Shown here: positions 1 through 7,601 of the stretch, one piece after another
Position numbering within the stretch: the stretch's first letter is position 1
Layout: each line of letters starts with the position of its first letter
IMG/VR virus record: IMGVR_UViG_3300031673_000454
Location: 1-24,736 of that record
Direction: 5' to 3' (one strand)
DNA length: 24,736 nt
Source: a virus
Program-made: the position numbers and the translations under genes
Notes under the pieces: model-generated
Database searches by the model: none
Told to the model about the DNA's origin: nothing
The model's input: only the letters and a program-made list of their open reading frames with translations

Positions 1-283
1 CGAAGCTACAGACCTCCACTGGAATGTTGGCCGTCCCGCCGATGGTGCAGAGCGCGCGAATGCTCACGCAGTCGCCAGGCGCGAAGCCGTTGACGGTTGT
101 GAGATCCGCGGCGGCATCGTAGCTGCCCGGACTCGCCTTGAGCGTGATCGTCACAGGCACGGCCGTCACCGCGCCGTTCCGGCTGAGGACGCCGACCGGC
201 AGGGCGTCGGCGTCCGCCGCGACCCCTGCCGCGTTGGCCGTGGTGAACGGGTTGTGTGTCGTCATGCCGATCTGATAGGGCAT
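1..283 (-). CDS. Partial tail-region protein of unknown function (C-terminus outside window)
   Basis: An open frame starts at ATG 283 and runs off the left edge, giving 94 visible residues. The start lies 1 base after the TAG stop (285-287) of the upstream LamG-like gene, and a GAGGGG ribosome binding site sits 9 bases before it. The visible part is rich in Thr, Ala, Val and Gly and looks like beta-strand structure. Two Cys residues fall near the end of the visible part. By position it is probably a tail-tip or appendage protein of the distal tail cassette, but I recognise no family. Its true length cannot be judged here. Confidence 0.7.
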   Translation of the reverse strand, partial: MPYQIGMTTHNPFTTANAAGVAADADALPVGVLSRNGAVTAVPVTITLKASPGSYDAAADLTTVNGFAPGDCVSIRALCTIGGTANIPVEVCSF

Positions 284-284
284 C

Positions 285-986
285 CTACGTCACCCCTCGC
301 TGGGCGGCTATCGCTTTCGGCAGGCCCCAGGCCGGCCACGCTGCAGGCCCTGCGGAGAACATCGGGTTCTGTGCTGGGAGCGGAAACGCAGACACTCCAC
401 TGAGCGGCCAGTAGCGAAGTAGGTGCGCGACCTCGACCGCAGGCGCGCGAAGTTGCGGATTGTTCGCGAGCGTGAGGATCTGCGGGAGTGTGAGCGCCGA
501 ATCCCAGACGGCGAAGTCCTCGATGTTGCAGGTGAGCCAGATAGACCAGGAGGTCGCCCCCGTATGCAATGATCCGAGGGCGAAGTCCCGGGCGGTCAGG
601 GTGCAGGTCCCCGTAGTGTCGTCGGAGCCGCTCGCTGCCGCCTCTAGGACGCCGTTCAGGTACAGGTTGATGGTGTCCGCGATCGGGTCCCGCACGATGG
701 CCGCGTGTCGCCACACGTTGTCGTTGACTACGGTATCTCCGATTCGGCTGCTGCCCGCATTCCCGTCGTCAAAGAAGTTGAGCTGACATCTGAGCGTCCC
801 GCCAGAGTCGGCCAACAGCAGCCCGAATCGCGCAGCGGTCGCGGAGACCTGCCCGCCGAAGAATGCACCCTGCGCGAGGCTGGGCGTCTTGAACCAGCAC
901 CCCACCGTGAACGGGACACCCTGCGCCCAGGTCGGGCCGTACCAGGTCCTGATGTGCTGGTTCACGCCGTTGAAGGAGACCGCCAC
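285..986 (-). CDS. LamG/concanavalin-like lectin-fold tail protein
   Basis: The protein is about 233 residues and has the usual order of a LamG (Laminin_G_3) jelly-roll domain. An N-terminal strand reads VSFNGVNQHI, followed by a segment with FTVGCWFKT, then WRHAAIVRD, then INLYLNGVLEA, and a late strand IEDFAVWDSALT near residues 165-180. These folds bind carbohydrate or act as trimer and decoration modules in phage tails. The start is uncertain. GTG 986 shares its G with the TAG stop of the upstream gene and has GGGAG 9 bases before it; ATG 995 or 1010 would add a few residues but have no spaced ribosome binding site. It is the penultimate visible gene of the tail-tip cassette, so host-surface or exopolysaccharide binding is a reasonable inference, not shown. 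Confidence 0.8.
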   Translation of the reverse strand: MAVSFNGVNQHIRTWYGPTWAQGVPFTVGCWFKTPSLAQGAFFGGQVSATAARFGLLLADSGGTLRCQLNFFDDGNAGSSRIGDTVVNDNVWRHAAIVRDPIADTINLYLNGVLEAAASGSDDTTGTCTLTARDFALGSLHTGATSWSIWLTCNIEDFAVWDSALTLPQILTLANNPQLRAPAVEVAHLLRYWPLSGVSAFPLPAQNPMFSAGPAAWPAWGLPKAIAAQRGVT

Positions 987-1774
987 TAGCACCATCTCCC
1001 AAACACGCATCCGCCCAGGTCCGCGAGGTTGTTGGCCGCGGCGTCCACCTCCACGATGATGAGCGAGCCCGCCGCCACAAGCCTGCCGGCCTCGGGGTAC
1101 CCCGTGTTGTAGGTGAGCGTCCCGTTCGCCAGGCTGTGCGCCATGCTCGGACGGTTGCCCGTGGTTGTGAAGATGGTCGTGCCCGGCACGCCTGGGCTCG
1201 CGCCCACGAGCACGTCAATGAGCGTGGGGCCAGCGCCATCCCCGTTGTCCACCGCCCAGCAGCACACCCCGTCAATCCAGAACCGCTTGTCGCGCGGCAC
1301 CGCGAAGAAGGCGATCTGATCGGCCGTCACCGCGCCGGCCTTGAAGAAGTCGAACTGGTGAGGGATCAGCCCCCACTGCCTGAGGTCCACGAGCGCCGAG
1401 AGGGTCGGCGTGGCCCACGTCACGATGCAGAGGGTCAGCTCGCCGGAGGTCGGCGCCCCCGTCTTCGCTTTGTAGGGCGTCACGTCGTCCGTGGGGTCCA
1501 CGTACACGTAGTAGGTGTCGTCGGCCAGAGCCGCGAACGCGACGGTGCCCACGCCGCTGTATCGCTTCCCCTCGCAGTACCCCTCACCCGCGGCAATCAG
1601 GATGTTCGTCCCGCTCACGGAGGGCGTGAGCCCGGAGATCACGCCGTTCAGGAGGTGCGCCTCCATGCGGTCCTCAAGCTCGGCCTGAATCCCGTCCGCG
1701 TTGTCGTTGTGGGCGGTACTGGAGTAGACCTCCCGCGTCGCCAGCGCGTACTTGTCCGCATATTTCTGGTACAT
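986..1774 (-). CDS. Tail appendage/fibre-like protein
   Basis: This 262-residue protein has an N-terminal charged segment with a helical look (residues 1-45, containing DGIQAELEDRMEAHLLNG). A beta-rich part follows with the pattern of phage tail-fibre base or appendage proteins: 'ILIAAGEGYCEGKRYSG', then 'DDTYYVYVD' and 'ELTLCIVTWA'. A GGAGGG ribosome binding site lies 7 bases before ATG 1774, and the start is 12 bases after the stop of the preceding small gene. Its end overlaps the start of the LamG-like gene. The N-terminal part probably attaches to the tail tip and the C-terminal part is a second beta domain. No catalytic motif is visible. Assignment rests on position and general composition. 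Confidence 0.7.
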   Translation of the reverse strand: MYQKYADKYALATREVYSSTAHNDNADGIQAELEDRMEAHLLNGVISGLTPSVSGTNILIAAGEGYCEGKRYSGVGTVAFAALADDTYYVYVDPTDDVTPYKAKTGAPTSGELTLCIVTWATPTLSALVDLRQWGLIPHQFDFFKAGAVTADQIAFFAVPRDKRFWIDGVCCWAVDNGDGAGPTLIDVLVGASPGVPGTTIFTTTGNRPSMAHSLANGTLTYNTGYPEAGRLVAAGSLIIVEVDAAANNLADLGGCVFGRWC

Positions 1775-1786
1775 GATTCGCCCTCC

Positions 1787-2101
1787 TCAGGGTCCGACCA
1801 GCGCGAGCGTGTCCACGAACGACAGATCGGAAAACAGCCAGTCGAGCAGTTCCTCGTCCCCGCGTGCAAGGTCCATGTCCGCCATGCCCGCATCCGCGAT
1901 CAGCCAGGTCGGGCCGGGGCCTGCGCAGCAGAAGTCCACCTCGCCGATGTCCGCCACCAGCAGCGGCACCTCGTCAAGCTCCTGCGCGCCGACCGCCCCT
2001 GCCCGGATGTCCTCGAACGCCGGCAGGCTCCCGGCCGCCGAGGGCTTGCGCCCCAGGGCCCTTCGAGCCGCCGCGATCGCCTGGTACTCCTCAAGGGCCA
2101 T
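1787..2101 (-). CDS. Small acidic protein of the tail-tip cassette, unknown function
   Basis: The protein is 104 residues, starting at ATG 2101. The frame stays open to 2140, but ATG 2101 has a GGGAGGA ribosome binding site 9 bases upstream and overlaps the end of the hub-like gene by only 11 bases. The N-terminal 25 residues are basic and helical-looking. The rest is acidic and hydrophobic (DELDEV-like stretches, then DEELLDWLF). There is a CC pair in the middle. No signal peptide or membrane span is seen. I do not recognise a family; the position between the tail hub and an appendage protein suggests a minor tail or assembly protein. Confidence 0.65.
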   Translation of the reverse strand: MALEEYQAIAAARRALGRKPSAAGSLPAFEDIRAGAVGAQELDEVPLLVADIGEVDFCCAGPGPTWLIADAGMADMDLARGDEELLDWLFSDLSFVDTLALVGP

Positions 2102-4403
2102 ACTCGACGATCCTCCCGACGTACTCGACCTCAGCCTCAAGCTCCGACCAGGAACCCTTCTCGGCGACGATCTGGAAGATGCTGTCCGTCGCGATGTTCA
2201 AGTTGTCCGTCTGCACCTTCACGAAGTGGTCTGGCCCCAGCGCCTTCGGGCTCGTCTTCCACACCAACACGTTAGCCCACTTCTCGCGCTCGGTCAACTC
2301 TCGCTGCGCCAGGAGCGCAGCGGACGAGGCATCCTCGTCCACGATCACCGACCACCTGTCCTCCCCGATGTACCTGTCGTCCGTGTCGAGCTTGTGGCTG
2401 TTCACGTTCGCCGCAATCGCCATCGTGGTCTGGTGCTCACGCTGCACGATCGCGAGCACGTAGTTCCTGAACTCCTCGATGCTCGTGCTCGACTCAAGCG
2501 GCATGTAGACCACGTCCGTTGCCGTGAGCGTGTCCTCGTCGAGCGTCCAGTCGGGAACGCCGCTATAGATGACGGGAGAGTAGGGCGCGTAAACCCCGTA
2601 GGCATTCTGCCCCCATTTGAGGCCCAGGCTTGTCGTCACATCGTCCACAGCCCCCGTGAACCCCTGGTCGTGCCCATACCGGAACCGCTCCTTGCTCATG
2701 GGGTCAAGGTCCGGGATCACCAGGGTCTCCAGCGCCGCCGGCACCGAGATCAGCGCTGCAGGCACCCCCGCGCGCCCGAACACATGTCGCCACCAGGGGC
2801 CGAGCTGCCAGCCGCACGGGCTGACTGAAAAGATCATGTAGTGGAACATCAGGCGAGCGTCAACGCCGTCGCGCGCCGTCATCTCCACGACGCGCCCCTG
2901 CACGTCCTCCTGCGGCTCCGCGGCACTGATCTTCGGGGCGTCCAAGTAGCCGGTGAACTTCCGCCAGTAGGTGGCCGGGGGGATCGCAGGCGTCAGCGCA
3001 ATGTCCAGCGTGATCTTGTCGTTCCCCCGCCAGGTCGGAATCGTCGCGGGGTCCTCGCTCCTGATCGTGAACGTGCACTCCGCGCCCCGCCACTCGTTCG
3101 TCCGCCGCCAGGTCGCCTCCACAATATCGCTCACATCGGCCATAGCGCCCGCTGCGGCGCGCAGGATCGCCGGGGCGTAGGTATCTGCCCGCCAGAGGAT
3201 CGGGCGCTTGTAGGGCTCTGTAGCCGTCGCCGTGATGAGCGGCCTGTAACCCAGGGGGTTCAGCGGGTCAACCTCCGTCGTTGCCGCGAGCGCCGTTCCG
3301 CCGGGCACGCTCACGCTCACCTTGTGGTTGAGCGCTGGGTTCCACCCCGCCGGCACCGCGACGTACGATCGCGGACGCAGCTCGCAGCGGGGGCCGTAGA
3401 CCAGCGGCTGAGGAAGCACCATCCCCTGGTGCCCCGCGAACCCCACGCTGAGCTTGAACGTCCGCGGCTGCCCATCCGTGATGTCCGGCCGCTTCACCAG
3501 CCAAGCCGACCCCGAGCGATCCGCGCCGAACGCGATCCGCAGATATGGTCCGATCTGCTCCACCCACACGATCTGCTCGACGGGCTCCTGACCCGACACC
3601 ATCGCTGCCCCGCCCGCGTCCTGCCACTCGGCGAACTTCTGCCGGTCGGCGGGGTCGGTGCTCGGAACGTACCAGAGCGTCGGATACTTCTCCAGGTCCG
3701 TGAACCCCGGCAGGCGCAGGCTCCACTGATGGGGGATGTCCCCCGCGACCGTCGCGTCGAGCCCGATGCACACCGCCGGGATCGCCGTCTCCCCCGCGAT
3801 CGGCGCATACCGAAGATACCGCACGACGAAGTTCTGCGCGCTCCACTTCGAGGTCGCGACCCCATACGCTCCCGGCCCCGGCTGGAAGAACCCAAGGTGC
3901 GGGACCTGCCAGCCGCCCGAGGGCTGAGTCGCGCGCCACCAGGAGGTGCTCGCGCCATAGAGGTCAAACTGCGAGAGGGCAGAGAGCGCTGCATCCTGAG
4001 CGCACCTCCCCTGGGGTCCCGCGCACTTGAGTTCCGGCACGATCTCCCACTCGCCCGTGTCCCAGTAGGTTCGCCAGTCAGCTCCGAAGGCCGGCTCGTT
4101 CGCGTAGGAGGACATGTGCGCCTTCGTGCAGTAGAAGCCAACGTTGTGCGCCTGGCCCCCGACGTACTTGCTGGCCGCCCGCCCGCGCACTTGGTCGCCG
4201 ATGGTGTACCCGGTGACCGCTGCCCACTCCGCCTTGTCGTCCCATCGCAGACCCCACTGCCACACCGGCTGATTCGGGGCCTCCGGGTCCTCGTCGAACC
4301 CCCAGCACATTCCCCATCCGTGGGTCTCTATCAGCCCGTCTATGGCAGGCGGGCCGCGCTGGACGCGAATGAGGTCTGGCATCTCCCGGGTCAGGTAGCC
4401 CAT
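2091..4403 (-). CDS. Tail hub-like protein with N-terminal CBM5/12-like module
   Basis: This is a 770-residue structural protein. Residues 59-114 resemble a carbohydrate-binding module of the CBM5/12 type: W60, Y66, GD 69-70, FYC 90-92, KAH 94-96 and the closing W-x-x-Y-W at 110-114. The middle (about 160-400) is a beta-rich region I cannot name. The last 365 residues (about 405-770) look like a baseplate hub or tail-associated protein of the gp27/gpD type, with an 'FTIRSEDPAT' strand, 'RKFTGYLDAP', 'GRVVEMTARDG' around 503-513 and a final 'IVAEKGSWSELEAEVEYVGRIVEYG' segment (split here only for description). Its ATG shares a base with the TGA of the preceding Asp-box gene (TGATG), so the two are probably translationally coupled. 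It lies at the tail tip, where a sugar-binding module fused to the hub would help host recognition. Hub assignment is inference. Confidence 0.75.
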   Translation of the reverse strand: MGYLTREMPDLIRVQRGPPAIDGLIETHGWGMCWGFDEDPEAPNQPVWQWGLRWDDKAEWAAVTGYTIGDQVRGRAASKYVGGQAHNVGFYCTKAHMSSYANEPAFGADWRTYWDTGEWEIVPELKCAGPQGRCAQDAALSALSQFDLYGASTSWWRATQPSGGWQVPHLGFFQPGPGAYGVATSKWSAQNFVVRYLRYAPIAGETAIPAVCIGLDATVAGDIPHQWSLRLPGFTDLEKYPTLWYVPSTDPADRQKFAEWQDAGGAAMVSGQEPVEQIVWVEQIGPYLRIAFGADRSGSAWLVKRPDITDGQPRTFKLSVGFAGHQGMVLPQPLVYGPRCELRPRSYVAVPAGWNPALNHKVSVSVPGGTALAATTEVDPLNPLGYRPLITATATEPYKRPILWRADTYAPAILRAAAGAMADVSDIVEATWRRTNEWRGAECTFTIRSEDPATIPTWRGNDKITLDIALTPAIPPATYWRKFTGYLDAPKISAAEPQEDVQGRVVEMTARDGVDARLMFHYMIFSVSPCGWQLGPWWRHVFGRAGVPAALISVPAALETLVIPDLDPMSKERFRYGHDQGFTGAVDDVTTSLGLKWGQNAYGVYAPYSPVIYSGVPDWTLDEDTLTATDVVYMPLESSTSIEEFRNYVLAIVQREHQTTMAIAANVNSHKLDTDDRYIGEDRWSVIVDEDASSAALLAQRELTEREKWANVLVWKTSPKALGPDHFVKVQTDNLNIATDSIFQIVAEKGSWSELEAEVEYVGRIVEYGP

Positions 4404-4996
4404 CAGCAGGCGCTCCAGTGCTGCCCGTAGTCACGACTCACGTAGTCTGCCATCGCGTTCCCCACGGCCAGGCTGACCACGATCTCCGCCGTGGGCAGGA
4501 ACTCAATCGCGGGCTGCACCAGGTTCGACGCCGCGATCTCGACGGGCGCTGACCAGGTAGCCCCCTCGTCCTCCGAGAACAGCCAGTACGCGATGCCCGT
4601 CGCGAGGTCCACCCCGGCGGCGTACAGGATGCCGTGATCCTGCGCGATGTCCGCCATGCCCACCGGCATCTCTGTCACCTCCGCCCAGGTCTCCCCGTCG
4701 TCGTAGGAACTGTGAACCCGGCTCTGCTTCCCGCTGATCCAGTGCGCCGCGATCACGACCTGGCCCGAGGGCATCGCGGCGATGGACGGGTCCGACCAGC
4801 CCGCGATCTGCGTCACCGTGAACTCCGCCGCCCAGCCCGTCTGCGGATTCGGCCTCTGGTGGAAGCGCACCCGCCCCCGCCGGATGTACGTCTGAAACCA
4901 TCGGCCCGCCGCCTCGCATACGTTCGCGGGGTCCCGCCGCTCAAGCGCAATGGCGGGTCCCCAGGTGGCCTCCGTGTTCACGATCGCGAAGCTCAT
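4403..4996 (-). CDS. Three-Asp-box (BNR/sialidase-like) mini beta-propeller tail protein
   Basis: This 197-residue protein has three clear Asp boxes (S-x-D-x-G-x-x-W): SYDDGETW at 97-104, SEDEGATW at 141-148 and SRDYGQHW at 187-194. Spacing is 44 and 46 residues, as in blades of BNR/sialidase propellers. A catalytic sialidase needs about 350 residues and six blades with an arginine triad; this protein is too short for that and looks like four blades at most. Carbohydrate binding or a structural propeller, perhaps completed by oligomerisation, is more likely than enzyme activity. The gene has a 4-bp ATGA overlap with the upstream gene and a TGATG overlap with the downstream one, fixing it in the tail-tip operon. 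The chain ends just after the last Asp box, with a terminal Cys. Confidence 0.8.
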   Translation of the reverse strand: MSFAIVNTEATWGPAIALERRDPANVCEAAGRWFQTYIRRGRVRFHQRPNPQTGWAAEFTVTQIAGWSDPSIAAMPSGQVVIAAHWISGKQSRVHSSYDDGETWAEVTEMPVGMADIAQDHGILYAAGVDLATGIAYWLFSEDEGATWSAPVEIAASNLVQPAIEFLPTAEIVVSLAVGNAMADYVSRDYGQHWSAC

Positions 4997-7230
4997 GGCG
5001 TCACCGGGTCCCGAAGATCGTAGGCGTCTTCCTCGAACAGCTCGGTCGCGATGTACCGGCCCCAGTCATCCGTCTTCGCGATCGCCACAACGGTCTGCGT
5101 CCCCGCGGCCAGGACCTCGACCTTCTCCCCCGGCCCCGCCCGCTCCCATGCCTGCCCTGCGATCTCGGGGTAGTGCGCGATCCCCTCTAACGCCCCGCGC
5201 ACCACCATCCCGAGGTCCCAGTGTACCACGTAGGGGATGCACTGCGCGGGCTCCAGCTGCTTCGCTTTGAGAATGGCCTGCAGCTTTCCCTTCGTCGTCG
5301 CGTCCTCTGAGGTGTGCGTCTGCCGCAGGTAGAACGCGTAGGGCGTCGTGGTGTTGCCGTCGCCGTCGTCGAACGGGCCAGGGGAGTCCGCCACCGCGTC
5401 CTCCACAACCGCTTCGAACCCCTCCTGCTCGTTCAGCCACACCGCGATCTCCGCAAGGGCCAGCTCGTCCGTGTTTGAGTCGAAGTGCGGAATGCCAGTC
5501 TCCTGCCCATCCTGCAGCACGTTCGGCGTCGTCCGCTGGAAGCACCGCCCACCACTCACGCGCCCCACGAGGCAGAGCACGTCGTCGCGCGTGATCGCCC
5601 AGGGCACCCGTACCCCGATGGCCGGAGAGTCGTCGTCCGCCCGCTCATCGCCGGTCGTCGGGTTGTACCGCTGCAGCTCCATCGAGTCGAACACGATGCC
5701 GTCCCCGGCCACCACGCCCGTGAAGCGAACGGTCTTCACGTGGAGCAGGCACGGCTCGACGCGCTCAAGCGGGTTCATCAGGTCCACGCGGTAATCTGTC
5801 GGCAGGCCGTTGTCGGCCTCCAGGGCGAGCACGTCCCAAGTCCACGTCTCCTCCGTCGTCGAGAGGTCCGCGGCGTAGACCGTGTTCACGATCTCCAGCC
5901 TGAATGCGCGATCCCCGGCGGCCGTCCAGGAGAGGACGGCGGGCAACTTCAGGAACCCGTAGTTAGACCAGTTGCAGATGTCGTGGAGGGCGTCCTGCCT
6001 GCGCTGCTTGTGGAAGCCCGCCATCCCCTCCGCGATGAGGATGTCAGGATAATCGTCAACGAGGGTGCGCTCAGCCCCGCCTGACCCGCCCGGCGCCACC
6101 GCGATCGTTGTCAGGTCCGCGCCGTTCGTGCAGGAGACGCCGACGCTCCCGCCGGTGGCGGCCCAGTTGCTCTTTCGCGAGCCGCTTCCATCCGGGAACT
6201 CGACCTCGATGCTCGGCTTGTGGCTCCACGCGATCACGTCGAGCGGGATGAGCTGCGTCCTGTTCGACCAGTTCCTGAGGGGATGCTCGACGACGCCGAA
6301 CAGGTCCGCGTTGGCCTCGCTGTTGCCCGCCGCCCAGGGGCCGTAGAAGCGGAGGAACAGCTGCGGGTTCGTGTAGAAGGGCGCGTAGGTGTTGGCCGGG
6401 TAGGTGGCCCAACTCGTCTTCCAGATCTGGGTGTGGTAGCCGTCGAGGTCCTCCACGACGCGGTACGCGCCCCCTGTGGGCGCGAGCATGGACACGGCGT
6501 CCACCACCTGCGCCTTGCGGTGGTCAGTGTTCCACTTCCGGACCAGGATCGGGCCAGCATAGCCGATCTCATACGGCCCCCAGATGTCGTCAGCGCCGTT
6601 CACGGTATGGAGACGCGCTCCGTCGGGAACCGCCACACCATTGAGTTCCAGATCGGTGAAGGCGACAGTTGATCCTCCGCCTGCAAGCCCCGAGGCCGTC
6701 AGCGTCGCGTGAGGCCCCGCCCAGGCGTTGGCGAACGCGGTCGCGACAGTCCCAGCCGCCCGGCTGTGTGAGTAGCCGCCGAACACCATGTCCGCGGTCG
6801 TGTCCGCGTCGCTGCCCCAGTTCTCCTTCAGGCTGAGTTCGTCAGGGTGTGCTACACCCGCGAGGGGGTAACGCAGGGCCTCCCCGCCGACCGCCATGTA
6901 GAGGTCCTGCTCGTCGAACGTGAGGGTGAAGGGGACTTCGAGGTCAACCGCAGTACCGATAGACGCGTTCGCGAGGAAACTCCAGGGAACCGTGCCCAGC
7001 TCGCCGCCGAATCCGAGGACGTACCACGCCTGACGATGAACCGGGGGAGGCAATGCCTCCTGCGTGAGGTAGACCTGACAACTCCAAAGAGCGGGACCGC
7101 ACTGGAAGAGCACGGTCCCGCTCGGCGATTCTCCTGCCCCGACCTCGAAGTGAAGCTTGACCTTACCCGTCAGTGTGAACGTCGGGGCGACGACTGCCGT
7201 CTTCAGCCACGGTCCCCAGGCGACTGGCAT
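4993..7230 (-). CDS. Large distal tail protein of unknown family
   Basis: The protein is 745 residues, starting at ATG 7230 with GAGG 9 bases upstream. The start lies inside the end of the preceding secreted-protein gene (68-bp overlap). The N-terminal 150 residues are beta-rich and could be a lectin-like fold: 'LTGKVKLHFEVGAG', then 'VDLEVPFTLTFDEQDLYMAVGG'. The middle is rich in Trp and Tyr (about 230-350). The C-terminal third contains mixed alpha/beta segments. No catalytic motif or membrane span is seen. Its place directly after the tape measure region and before the hub-like protein fits a distal tail or tail-tip protein that joins the tube to the hub. I cannot match it to a named family. 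Confidence 0.75.
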   Translation of the reverse strand: MPVAWGPWLKTAVVAPTFTLTGKVKLHFEVGAGESPSGTVLFQCGPALWSCQVYLTQEALPPPVHRQAWYVLGFGGELGTVPWSFLANASIGTAVDLEVPFTLTFDEQDLYMAVGGEALRYPLAGVAHPDELSLKENWGSDADTTADMVFGGYSHSRAAGTVATAFANAWAGPHATLTASGLAGGGSTVAFTDLELNGVAVPDGARLHTVNGADDIWGPYEIGYAGPILVRKWNTDHRKAQVVDAVSMLAPTGGAYRVVEDLDGYHTQIWKTSWATYPANTYAPFYTNPQLFLRFYGPWAAGNSEANADLFGVVEHPLRNWSNRTQLIPLDVIAWSHKPSIEVEFPDGSGSRKSNWAATGGSVGVSCTNGADLTTIAVAPGGSGGAERTLVDDYPDILIAEGMAGFHKQRRQDALHDICNWSNYGFLKLPAVLSWTAAGDRAFRLEIVNTVYAADLSTTEETWTWDVLALEADNGLPTDYRVDLMNPLERVEPCLLHVKTVRFTGVVAGDGIVFDSMELQRYNPTTGDERADDDSPAIGVRVPWAITRDDVLCLVGRVSGGRCFQRTTPNVLQDGQETGIPHFDSNTDELALAEIAVWLNEQEGFEAVVEDAVADSPGPFDDGDGNTTTPYAFYLRQTHTSEDATTKGKLQAILKAKQLEPAQCIPYVVHWDLGMVVRGALEGIAHYPEIAGQAWERAGPGEKVEVLAAGTQTVVAIAKTDDWGRYIATELFEEDAYDLRDPVTP

Positions 7231-7525
7231 TCCACTGCGCCTCTCGTGCCCGCAACATTCCCACGACCGTCGCTTCCTGTCCCTGGGTCTTCATCGCGGC
7301 GGCCGTCAGAAGTGCGGCGTCTTGTGCTTCGTCGGGCTTGTCAAACGTGGCCTTCGCGAACTGCGGGTAACCCGTCGCCGATGGCGACAACACCGCGCTC
7401 CACTTCCCGCCGTCCTCCCGGATCACCACGAACGCCTGCGGCTCCGCCTGCTCCTTCGGCCTCGCCGTCGCCACCGTCAACACCACCAGCGCCGCCAGCA
7501 CAATCCCGATCACGACCTTCTGCAT
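7163..7525 (-). CDS. Small secreted or membrane-anchored protein with signal sequence (moron candidate)
   Basis: The protein is 120 residues from ATG 7525, which has a GAGGG ribosome binding site 7 bases upstream; the frame extends to 7576 but without a good start. Residues 1-20 form a typical signal peptide or anchor: M-Q-K, then a hydrophobic stretch rich in V, I, L and A, then A-T-A before a charged region. The rest is hydrophilic, about 98 residues, with no cysteine lipobox. It is not a recognisable tail protein although it sits between the tape measure gene and the distal tail genes. An extended -10 promoter lies 40 bases upstream. A separate promoter and an exported product in the tail operon are features of 'moron' cargo genes, for example superinfection exclusion or envelope modification. 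That role is inference. Confidence 0.7.
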   Translation of the reverse strand: MQKVVIGIVLAALVVLTVATARPKEQAEPQAFVVIREDGGKWSAVLSPSATGYPQFAKATFDKPDEAQDAALLTAAAMKTQGQEATVVGMLRAREAQWNASRLGTVAEDGSRRPDVHTDG

Positions 7526-7564
7526 CTCGCTTCCCTCCTGCTCGCGACTCGTGCGACCAGAGGG

Positions 7565-7573
7565 AGTATACCA
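7565..7573 (-). promoter_or_regulatory. Extended -10 promoter candidate upstream of secreted-protein gene
   Basis: On the minus strand the sequence reads TGG-TATACT, which is a TGn extension followed by a 5-of-6 match to TATAAT. It lies in the 76-bp gap between the tape measure stop (7602) and the secreted-protein start (7525). A TTTACA hexamer (7591-7596) is 20 bases upstream, too far for an ordinary -35 box, so the extended -10 would have to carry most of the recognition. Transcription would begin near 7558. Confidence 0.45.
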
Positions 7574-7601
7574 CACCCATGTTAACGGGATGTAAACGTG
7601 C

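Noticed and set aside
1136-4430. Plus-strand open frames antisense to the tail genes (1136-2275, 2841-4430)
   Set aside because: Same reason: shadow frames of high-GC coding sequence with low-complexity basic translations, overlapping well supported tail genes on the other strand.
7591-7596. TTTACA hexamer as a -35 box for the secreted-protein promoter
   Set aside because: The spacing to the -10 is 20 bases, longer than functional sigma-70 promoters usually allow; the extended -10 TGn was used instead. It also resembles the octamer of the 23.5-kb cluster but is a single copy.
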